Source of the DNA: an uncultured Clostridia bacterium
Lineage (GTDB): Bacteria; Bacillota; Clostridia; Christensenellales; Aristaeellaceae
DNA length: 19,435 bases
NCBI GenBank assembly: GCA_934647145.1
Contig: CAKUFB010000021.1
Coordinates: 1 to 19,435, forward strand
Direction: 5' to 3'
A program made the translations under genes and the position numbers. Below the pieces are notes generated by a model. That model was given only the letters and a program-made list of their open reading frames with translations, ran no database searches and had not been told where the DNA came from. Below, piece after piece: positions 6,273 through 12,330 of the stretch. Within the stretch, counting starts at the first letter, position 1, and each line of letters starts with the position of its first letter.

Positions 6273-7220
6273 TCAGTCCTTGTCGTCCAGCACCCATTCA
6301 GGTCTTGTGCGGTACGGACGGCGGAAGGCGCAAAGCAGCTTTCCCTGCTGCTCAAGGTGTACATAGCAGGCCATATCGCAGGCTCGTCCGCAGACGGAAC
6401 TGACGTAGGCGTGCTTGATGGGCGGGTAGAAGAACGTCTCGTCGAGCACGCGCTCGGAATCCTCAAGGCTGTGGAAGCGTGCCGTGCCGTTCATCACGGC
6501 TTCCCGGTTCGGAACGTCCGGGAATGCGTCGGCGGGCATAAAGGGATTTTTCGAGCGGTTCGCGCCCTTATAATAGACGGCGCACTGCCAGTCGCTGCGG
6601 CGACCGTCCTCGTCCAGCGCATGGCCGGGACAGGCGGCGACGCACTTCCTGCAGCCGTCGCAAAGGCCGGCCTTCTTCAGCGGCGTCGGCTCAAGCTCGG
6701 CGTTGGTCAGGACGAAGGCATAGCGCTGCAGGGGGCCGAATTCCTTCGTCAGAACGTTTCCGGTCAGCGCGCGCTCACCGAGACCGCAGCGCATGGCGCA
6801 GTCTTCAAAGTCGAGCATTTTTTCCGCCTTGACGCCGCGGTAAATTTCTTCGTAGTTGATCTCTGGATTGGTGCCCTCGGGATCCGGCGTGATGATCTGA
6901 TGGCGCTTCTGCGGGATGGCGAGATAGCCCTCCTCCTCCAGAAACGCGCTCACGCGCAGAAGCGTCTGCGGCATCAGTGTCTCTTCAATCGTCTCAATGC
7001 CGGTCGTGGAATACTGGTAATACGTCGTGCCCTCTTCGATGCCGCGGTGGCTGCCGCGCAGGACGCGGAAGGCGATGCAGACGACCGATTTGACGTCCGG
7101 ATAAATGTCAAAGACGTTCGTTCCCGCAAAGCGGTCGGCGCTGCCGATGGCCACAAGGTCGGCGTCAAATTTTTTCGCGCAGGCGACGACAGCCTGCGTC
7201 AGCTCCCGTTTTGCCATCAT
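6273..7220 (-). CDS. QueG/reductive-dehalogenase-like 4Fe-4S protein (paralogue A)
   Basis: This 315-residue cytoplasmic protein resembles the QueG/RdhA superfamily, whose known members are cobalamin- and Fe-S-dependent reductases. The N-terminal part (1-150) ends in CGLGERALTGNVLT and FGPLQRYAFVLTNAELE (about 145-177), a block typical of this superfamily. Then comes a ferredoxin-like cluster C187-C190-C193-C197-P (CDGCRKCVAACP). A second set, C213 in WQCAVYY plus C277, C281 and C285 (CGRACDMAC), follows with a CxxxCxxxC spacing unlike the usual CxxC. There is no twin-arginine signal and no HEAT domain. The ATG at 7220 overlaps the stop of paralogue B (ATGA), giving translational coupling. 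It is last in a four-gene operon. The substrate is unknown, and cobalamin binding is inferred from family resemblance only. Confidence 0.75.
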   Translation of the reverse strand: MMAKRELTQAVVACAKKFDADLVAIGSADRFAGTNVFDIYPDVKSVVCIAFRVLRGSHRGIEEGTTYYQYSTTGIETIEETLMPQTLLRVSAFLEEEGYLAIPQKRHQIITPDPEGTNPEINYEEIYRGVKAEKMLDFEDCAMRCGLGERALTGNVLTKEFGPLQRYAFVLTNAELEPTPLKKAGLCDGCRKCVAACPGHALDEDGRRSDWQCAVYYKGANRSKNPFMPADAFPDVPNREAVMNGTARFHSLEDSERVLDETFFYPPIKHAYVSSVCGRACDMACYVHLEQQGKLLCAFRRPYRTRPEWVLDDKD

Positions 7221-8122
7221 AAGTCCGTCACTCCCATCAGATGCCTGTAGCAGGCAATGTCGCACGCCTTGCCGCAAATACACGGCGCGTAGCCCGTTGA
7301 GCGGCTCGGCAGGAAGTCGAGCTCCTTGTAAATGGCGCGGGCGGACTGCGCGTCAAAGCGCTTTTCGCCGTTCAAAATGGCCTCCCGCTCGGGATTTCCG
7401 GCAAGCCAGGCGTCGGTCATGTACGGGTTCGATTTGTGCGCGCCGCGGTAGTAGACGCTGCACTGCCAGGTGTCCAGACCGTTTTCGCCGATCGCGTGCC
7501 CCGGACAGGCCTTTGCGCACAGACCGCAGCCGTCGCACAGCTGTTCGGTAAACGGTTCGTCTGTCTCCAGCGGCGCGTCGGTCACGATGAAGGCCAGCCG
7601 GACGAACGGACCGTATTTTTTTGTGAGTACGTTTCCCTTCATGCTGCGGCAACCGAGACCGCAGATCTGCGCGGCCTGCGTAAAGTCCATGATGATATCC
7701 GGCACGGGCTTTCCCGGCGCGACGGCCGCTGCGTGCGAGAGCTCATACGTGTCGATGAGCTCGGGATTCTGCGTTTTGTCGCCCTTGATCTTCAGGTTCG
7801 ACACATTGCGCTGCACGCACGCGTCATAGCCCTCGTTTTCGATGTAGCCCGCCATGCGCAGAAGAAACATTTCCGCCAGCTCTTCATCCATGTATTTAAC
7901 GCCGAGATTTGTATAGTTGAGATACTGATTCGCGTGCTCCATGCCGTAGTAAAGCCCCTTCGGCACGGCAAACGCAAAGCCGATGACGCACGTCGCGTGC
8001 GGGCAGATGAGGCGCGGGTCGCGCTGCGGGTCGGTGTCCGCAAACAGGCGGATATCGCCGACGCCGCACAGGTCTGCGCCAAACTGCTTCGCCTTTTCCT
8101 TGATAAATGCGCTGTTTAACAT
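7217..8122 (-). CDS. QueG/reductive-dehalogenase-like 4Fe-4S protein (paralogue B)
   Basis: This 301-residue protein has the same architecture as paralogue A. The N-terminal domain ends in CGLGCRSMKGNVLT and YGPFVRLAFIVTDAPLE (about 154-186). The first cluster is C196-C199-C202-C206-P (CDGCGLCAKACP). The second set is C221 in WQCSVYY, then C281, C283, C287 and C291 (CICGKACDIAC), with one more cysteine than A. It stops soon after the second cluster (residue 301), so it lacks the basic tail of A and C. GGGGG lies 8 bases before the ATG. It follows paralogue C after 27 bases and overlaps A by 4. As in A, no signal peptide is seen. It is probably a redox enzyme or an electron-transfer partner of A and C. 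The specific reaction is unknown. Confidence 0.75.
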   Translation of the reverse strand: MLNSAFIKEKAKQFGADLCGVGDIRLFADTDPQRDPRLICPHATCVIGFAFAVPKGLYYGMEHANQYLNYTNLGVKYMDEELAEMFLLRMAGYIENEGYDACVQRNVSNLKIKGDKTQNPELIDTYELSHAAAVAPGKPVPDIIMDFTQAAQICGLGCRSMKGNVLTKKYGPFVRLAFIVTDAPLETDEPFTEQLCDGCGLCAKACPGHAIGENGLDTWQCSVYYRGAHKSNPYMTDAWLAGNPEREAILNGEKRFDAQSARAIYKELDFLPSRSTGYAPCICGKACDIACYRHLMGVTDL

Positions 8123-8149
8123 GATCGTTTCCCCCTATCGAGCGCCGCC

Positions 8150-9232
8150 TCAGCGATCCATCTTCCACGCCTTGCCGGTGCGCAGCGGCTGTTTGAAGCG
8201 GCCCTCCATGCAGCCGCCCTTCTTTTCCAGCATGCTTACACACGCGCGGATGCAGCCGCCGCACTTGGCCATATTGTAGCCGACCCAGGTCGGGAAATAT
8301 TTTTCGAGCTCCGTGTACAGTTCCGTGACGTTCTTCTCATCCGCCTTCAGCCTGTTGTCAAAGTCCTCGAGCAGATCGAGACTGCCGGTATTGCTGTCAA
8401 AAACCTCCTTGGGAACGAAGGGGTTGTAGTACCGGCCGGCATGGGTGTAGAATGCGTAGCAGCGCCACATATCGATGTTGCCCCACTCGTAGGTGTGCCC
8501 CTCGATGGTCGCATGGCAGGAATTGTTGTCCTTGATCGACGGAATGCAGTGGCCCGGGCACTGCCTGACGCAGGCCATGCACCTGCGGCAGAGGGGAGGC
8601 CCGTCGTAGATGGGATCCGGCTCCAGCTCGGCGTCCGTGAACAGAAATGCCACGCGCTGCAAGGGGCCAAACTCCGGCGTCAGCAGCATCTTCGACCAGC
8701 CGATCTCGCCCAGACCGCAGATGACGGCCGCCAGGCGGAAGTGGAACTGCAAATCGGGCGCGACGCCGCCTTCACGCACCGGGCGCGTATACTGCACCGT
8801 GCGGTGGTGGGCGGCCTTGTTTTTGGCCTGCTCGTTGACGGTAATCTGCTCTTCGGGTGAAATGGTGTTGCCGACCGTGCCGTCGACGTCGGAGATGCGG
8901 CCGCGCGCACCGGTGTTCCGGTACAAAAACGCCTCATAGCCGTGATCTTCGATCAGCTTTCCGACGCGGTAGAGCACCGCCGGCGCGTAGATCTCGTTGA
9001 TGCCGCCATAGGCCATGGACGGGTACTGATAAAACTGCGTGCCTTCTTCAATGCCCCGCTGCACGCCGCGCGGGATTCGGAACACAAAGCCGACGACGGA
9101 CTTTGCCTCCGGGAACAGATAGCGCGGATCCATGTCCCTGGGCGCTTCCGCAAAGCGCTCCATGCTGCCGATGCCGCAGGCGTCGGCTCCGGCGGCCAGC
9201 GCGGCCTCCTTGATCATCTGACTGGTCAGCAT
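8150..9232 (-). CDS. QueG/reductive-dehalogenase-like 4Fe-4S protein (paralogue C)
   Basis: At 360 residues this is the longest of the three paralogues. The shared block is CGLGEIGWSKMLLT with FGPLQRVAFLFTDAELE (about 172-204), closest of the three to the RdhA/QueG pattern. The first cluster is C215-C218-C221-C225-P (CRRCMACVRQCP). The second set is C258 in WRCYAFY and C324, C327 and C331 (CGGCIRAC), here with CxxCxxxC spacing, and a further C341. Extra segments at about 105-165 and 232-255 explain the length. The ATG at 9232 has AGGAGG 10 bases upstream, and its first seven bases overlap the end of the U32-like gene. The frame opens further upstream, but only inside that gene. Cytoplasmic location and a reductase-like role are inferred from the family. 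Confidence 0.77.
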   Translation of the reverse strand: MLTSQMIKEAALAAGADACGIGSMERFAEAPRDMDPRYLFPEAKSVVGFVFRIPRGVQRGIEEGTQFYQYPSMAYGGINEIYAPAVLYRVGKLIEDHGYEAFLYRNTGARGRISDVDGTVGNTISPEEQITVNEQAKNKAAHHRTVQYTRPVREGGVAPDLQFHFRLAAVICGLGEIGWSKMLLTPEFGPLQRVAFLFTDAELEPDPIYDGPPLCRRCMACVRQCPGHCIPSIKDNNSCHATIEGHTYEWGNIDMWRCYAFYTHAGRYYNPFVPKEVFDSNTGSLDLLEDFDNRLKADEKNVTELYTELEKYFPTWVGYNMAKCGGCIRACVSMLEKKGGCMEGRFKQPLRTGKAWKMDR

Positions 9233-10296
9233 GTCTCTCTTTCCTCCTGTATGTCCCCGTCGTTTTCTGCCAGCAGGACGTCCGGCAGCGCCCGCAAAAT
9301 GGTCTGACAGGTGCGCTCGCAATAGCCGCAGCTGCCGCAATCATGGGAGCAATTGTGGCGGACGGCGAAATAATCCGCCGGAAACGCGGTGTTGTCCAGC
9401 ACCGCCGGATAGAATAAATGCGCGTAATTGGGCTCCAGCAGATCCAGTATATTGCCTTCATACCGCTCGGACGTATAGGCCAGAAGGATCTGCGCCGGAT
9501 GGGGCGCAGTTCTGGTCGCCAGCTTGACCCCGTCTGCAAGGCCCTCGTATTGATGCAGATCCTCGGGCCGAATCCAGTTGGAAAGGCGCAGGATCGCCGA
9601 ACGGTGCTCCGGAGCGGCAAGATAGCGCCGGCAGACGCTGTGAAAGGTAAAGGCGTTGTCCATGCCCGCAATTTCCTGCTCATGGGCGACGAGGTTATCG
9701 TGGAACTGCCGCGCTGAACAGTTGTTCAGGCAGCCGCTGTTTGCCAGCAGATCGAGCTTCTTTCCGTGCGCGCCGCACCAGCGGCGAAGCCTTTGCAGCG
9801 CCGGAAGATCCCGGTTGAGCTCGCGTTTGGCATAAAACGAGGTGAAGCAGTCGCTCAGATAGTCCATGCCCTCTTCCGTGCCGATCTCCATATTGACTGA
9901 CGCGCGAACCTCGAGCTGCGGAAAGTTTTCCCGCACGAAGCGGGCGATGACCGGAGAGGTCGTTGTGACGGAGACGAGGTTCATCTGCTCGCACAGATAG
10001 GAAACGAGGTCTCCCGCCGACTGGAAAAAGCCGCGGGCCAGGCTCTGTGCGCCGTAGCAGTTGGCGTTCAGCAGCAGGTTCAGCCCGACGCCCGCGTCCG
10101 CGATCGTCTGAAGCTCTTCGCGCTGGCGCTGCGCGGCTTCCCACGGAAAAAGATCCTGCCGCAGTCCGACGGCGCTTCTTCCGCTCGGCATGGCGTCCCA
10201 TGAAAAATAGACCTCTCCGATCTTTTCCCGGCGCTCCAGAATGCAGCGCAGGAAGCTGTCGTCGCCGCACAGCTGGTATCCAACGAAAAGCTTCAA
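9226..10296 (-). CDS. U32-peptidase-like Fe-S protein, first gene of the operon
   Basis: This 356-residue protein resembles the U32 peptidase-like TIM-barrel family. Known members such as UbiU, UbiV, TrhP and RlhA are 4Fe-4S proteins acting in hydroxylations rather than proteolysis. Suggestive segments are LLLNANCYGAQSLA (about 74-87), VRASVNMEIGTEEG (130-143), FYAKRELNRDL (154-164) and LANSGCLNNCSARQFHDN (184-201). Cysteines C189, C193 and C222 could hold one cluster. A C-terminal motif C316-C320-C323-C326-C330 (CSHDCGSCGYCERTC) looks like a second. The start is taken as TTG at 10296, because GGGGGAGG ends 7 bases before it and the sequence then reads KLFVGYQLCGDDS. The frame opens to 10449, but that part carries the promoter. 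It heads the operon with the three QueG/RdhA-like paralogues. Family assignment is moderate and function unknown. Confidence 0.6.
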   Translation of the reverse strand: MKLFVGYQLCGDDSFLRCILERREKIGEVYFSWDAMPSGRSAVGLRQDLFPWEAAQRQREELQTIADAGVGLNLLLNANCYGAQSLARGFFQSAGDLVSYLCEQMNLVSVTTTSPVIARFVRENFPQLEVRASVNMEIGTEEGMDYLSDCFTSFYAKRELNRDLPALQRLRRWCGAHGKKLDLLANSGCLNNCSARQFHDNLVAHEQEIAGMDNAFTFHSVCRRYLAAPEHRSAILRLSNWIRPEDLHQYEGLADGVKLATRTAPHPAQILLAYTSERYEGNILDLLEPNYAHLFYPAVLDNTAFPADYFAVRHNCSHDCGSCGYCERTCQTILRALPDVLLAENDGDIQEERETC

Positions 10297-10330
10297 AAAA
10301 ACGCCTCCCCCATCCGCATATGACGAGACT

Positions 10331-10359
10331 ATTTTAGCATATCCGATCTGCTTCCAACA
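10331..10359 (-). promoter_or_regulatory. Promoter of the Fe-S protein operon
   Basis: On the minus strand an extended -10 (TG-C-TAAAAT, TAAAAT at 10331-10336) is preceded after 17 bases by a weak -35, TGTTGG (10354-10359). It lies about 35 bases before the TTG start. The weak -35 fits a regulated promoter. Confidence 0.5.
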
Positions 10360-10405
10360 TGAAAAAAGCAAACCCGCTTTTATAAAAAACCAACATATTT
10401 GAGCG

Positions 10406-10492
10406 AACCCTCCATGCGTCGGTTTTACGGTCAGTGAGATCATCGACACGGCGGAAAGGGTCGTCGGGAAGCCGATCAGGCGCGAAGGAGGG
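10406..10492 (+). pseudogene. Remnant resembling the C-terminus of UDP-glucose 4-epimerase (GalE)
   Basis: Between stops at 10400 and 10493 the plus strand reads about 29 residues containing GFTVSEIIDTAERVVGKPI, followed by RREGG. This looks like the GalE segment of the form G-F-[ST]-V-x-E-V-I-x-x-A-x-x-V-T-G-[KR]-P-I. The NAD-binding N-terminal domain is absent, there is no start or ribosome binding site, and similarity is not obvious beyond 10492. It is best read as a decayed fragment in the 329-base gap 10297-10625. The rest of that gap holds the Fe-S operon promoter and the repeats at 10537-10612. Confidence 0.45.
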
Positions 10493-10536
10493 TGAGCTGC
10501 CGTATCCGCCGGAGGACGCTTGCGCGGAACGGCCTG

Positions 10537-10581
10537 CTTGCGGAATTGAAGCTGAGCGGCCGATCCGGGTCATTCCGCAAG
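10537..10581. repeat. Perfect 10-bp inverted repeat in the AI-2E/Fe-S gap
   Basis: CTTGCGGAAT (10537-10546) and ATTCCGCAAG (10572-10581) are perfect inverted copies around a 25-base GC-rich loop. Its end abuts the stem-loop at 10581-10612, so the minus-strand transcript could form two stacked hairpins. Confidence 0.6.
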
Positions 10582-10612
10582 AACAGCCCCATGCGGCGGC
10601 ATGGAGCTGTTC
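10581..10612 (-). terminator. Stem-loop after the AI-2E transporter gene
   Basis: Read on the minus strand, GAACAGCTCCATGC and GCATGGGGCTGTTC form a 14-bp stem with one G-U pair and a CGCC loop, starting 13 bases past the stop of the transporter. The following T content is poor (TTGCGG), so termination may be inefficient or may rely on the adjoining repeat. Confidence 0.5.
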
Positions 10613-10625
10613 GTTTGACGCGAGG

Positions 10626-11924
10626 CTATTTCTTGTTTCCGAAGGCGCGCCGGAAGAGGTCGCCGAAGCCGTTTTTGTCCTGCGCGTGGCTGCTGGGGGA
10701 GGTGGAGTCGACCGCGGCCAGCGTCTCCGGGTCGATTTGCTCGAGCGTGGTATAGGTTTCCGTCTGTATGGGCAGGCCGCGCTTGTCGAGCTTTTTCTCG
10801 GAGGCGCTTTTGATGAGGGAGTAGAGCACGCTGTAGGTGGGCACGCACAGCAGCATGCCGGTCAGGCCGAACAGCCCGCCGCCGATCAAAATCGAAATCA
10901 GCACGCCCAGCGACGAAATGCCCGTGGTATTGCCCAGAATCTTCGGGCCGATGACGTTGCCGTCCAGCTGCTGCAGCAGGAAGATGAAGATCACGAACAC
11001 CAGGCACTTGTACGGATTGAGCATGAGCAGCAGCAGCGCCGATGGAATCGCGCCGATAAACGGGCCGAAATAGGGGATGACGTTGGTTACGCCCACGATG
11101 ATGCTGATGAGCAGGGAGTAGGGAATGCGAAGCAGGGTCATGCCCAGGAAGCACAGAAAGCCGATGATCATCGAATCGACCAGCTTGCCGACCAGAAAGC
11201 CCTTGAACACCTGATTGGTGTAGCGGCCCAGCGCGAGGGCGTGGTTGGCGCGTTCAGGCTTGACCAGCGCGTAGAGCAGCTTCTTGAAATGGCCGATCAG
11301 GCGGTTTTTGCTGAACAGCAGGTAGATCGACACGATCAGGCCCAGGATGAAGTTATAGACGTAGGTGCCGACCTCGAACAGGCCGTTGGTCACGCGCGTG
11401 ATAACGGAGAGCAGGTCGTTTTTCAGGAAGTCCTTGACGAAGGTCTCCAGTTTGTCAAACTGCTCCAGCACATAGGGCGCGATGCTCGGGTTCTCGTCCA
11501 GCAGGGGACGTCCCCAGGCCTCGAGGTTCGCGGCATACTGGTCGATATTGGAGATGATGGCCAGCAGGCTGTCGATCATCTGCGGCAGAATGGAACGAAT
11601 CAGCGTGCTGATCGCGGCCACGAGCAGGATTTCGCTCAGCGCGATCGACACGGCGCGCCAGACGCGTCGGACGCGCGGTTGACTGGCCTTCTTGCCCAGC
11701 GGGATGTGCATCAGGAGCCGCGTGAACAGCTCCACCAGGGAGTCCAGCAGGTATGCGATGCTCAGACCGATGGAAAGCGGCGCCAGGATGCCCGCGATGT
11801 TTCGCCAGGAGGCCATCATGCCGTCCCAGCGCAGAAACAGGAAATAGCATGAGATGGCCAGCACCAGCAGAATCAGCACGGTAATGCCCCAGTTAATGTA
11901 TGTGCGGTATTTTTCCTTGAACAT
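10626..11924 (-). CDS. AI-2E family transporter (YdbI/PerM-type membrane protein)
   Basis: The 432-residue integral membrane protein belongs to the AI-2E transporter superfamily. Despite the name, characterised Firmicute members include sodium/proton antiporters, and export of autoinducer-2 is shown for only a few. Two hydrophobic spans lie near 10-30 and 38-62. A long, more polar region (about 120-205) precedes the conserved C-terminal membrane half, with GKLVDSMIIGFLCFLG, IPYSLLISIIVGVTNVIPYFGP, QQLDGNVIGPKILG and GGGLFGLTGMLLCVPTYSV. The tail is charged and rich in K, S and D. GGGAG lies 8 bases before the ATG, and a consensus promoter lies about 50 bases upstream. It is transcribed alone. 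The physiological substrate cannot be told from sequence. Confidence 0.9.
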   Translation of the reverse strand: MFKEKYRTYINWGITVLILLVLAISCYFLFLRWDGMMASWRNIAGILAPLSIGLSIAYLLDSLVELFTRLLMHIPLGKKASQPRVRRVWRAVSIALSEILLVAAISTLIRSILPQMIDSLLAIISNIDQYAANLEAWGRPLLDENPSIAPYVLEQFDKLETFVKDFLKNDLLSVITRVTNGLFEVGTYVYNFILGLIVSIYLLFSKNRLIGHFKKLLYALVKPERANHALALGRYTNQVFKGFLVGKLVDSMIIGFLCFLGMTLLRIPYSLLISIIVGVTNVIPYFGPFIGAIPSALLLLMLNPYKCLVFVIFIFLLQQLDGNVIGPKILGNTTGISSLGVLISILIGGGLFGLTGMLLCVPTYSVLYSLIKSASEKKLDKRGLPIQTETYTTLEQIDPETLAAVDSTSPSSHAQDKNGFGDLFRRAFGNKK

Positions 11925-11973
11925 ATCTCATTCTCCCAAAGCGCGAATGTCCATTGTAAAGGCTCTTTCAAAC

Positions 11974-12002
11974 ATTATAGCGTTTTCAGAGCGCTTTGTA
12001 AA
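11974..12002 (-). promoter_or_regulatory. Promoter of the AI-2E transporter gene
   Basis: On the minus strand TTTACA (11997-12002), 17 bases, then a perfect TATAAT (11974-11979), about 50 bases upstream of the ATG. Confidence 0.75.
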
Positions 12003-12264
12003 CGGTTTCCGCCCAAAAACCGCGCGTTTAGTTTCCGCAAAGAATGCAGTTTTTGCAAGGCGCGGCTCTCAAGGCTCGTTTTACCGGCCGACGGCGGCGC
12101 GCCGGGAGCGAAGGTCTGGCCAAAAACGCGCGATCCAGGCCTGACCGCCGGACAAAATGGGACTAATTTATATAGAAGGAACAGGCGAAGGGAGAAGCCC
12201 GGTCATGAGGCGGGAAAGGGGTTCCTGCGCGAAGCCCTTCCCCGTCGATTTTTTCGCGAAGTCC
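12003..12264. other. Intergenic spacer between divergent promoters
   Basis: Part of the 406-base gap between the AI-2E gene and the glycosidase gene. Between the two outward promoters there is no frame with a ribosome binding site on either strand. An imperfect GC-rich hairpin (about 12218-12246, GGGAAAGGGG facing CCCTTCCC) followed by a run of T at 12250 is terminator-like, but no upstream plus-strand gene is visible. Nothing else is recognised. Confidence 0.4.
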
Positions 12265-12293
12265 TTGTTTCAGCGGCGAACCTGTGTTATGAT
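12265..12293 (+). promoter_or_regulatory. Promoter of the GH-A glycosidase gene
   Basis: TTGTTT (12265-12270), 17 bases, TATGAT (12288-12293) with a TG extended -10 one base upstream. It ends 37 bases before the ATG. Confidence 0.7.
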
Positions 12294-12330
12294 AGACGCG
12301 ACAAATTAACAGATAAGGGAGGAAGCACTC

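Noticed and set aside
6273..9232. Calling the three paralogues epoxyqueuosine reductase (queG) or respiratory reductive dehalogenases
   Set aside because: There are three tandem copies, altered second clusters, no HEAT-type C-terminus, no twin-arginine signal and no membrane anchor. Only superfamily-level naming is justified.
5166..10625. Integrative island inserted at tRNA-Cys carrying the AraC/Fe-S block
   Set aside because: No integrase was found, and no repeat of the tRNA-Cys 3' end was seen near the far boundary. The tRNA operon keeps its own terminator.
10434..11852. A 472-codon plus-strand frame opposite the AI-2E gene
   Set aside because: It is low-complexity Gln/Ala/His/Asp-rich, the usual shadow of a GC-rich gene, whereas the minus strand encodes a clear AI-2E membrane protein.
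10626..11924. Quorum-sensing role from the AI-2E family name
   Set aside because: The family name is historical. Many members transport ions, and no lux-type genes are present nearby.
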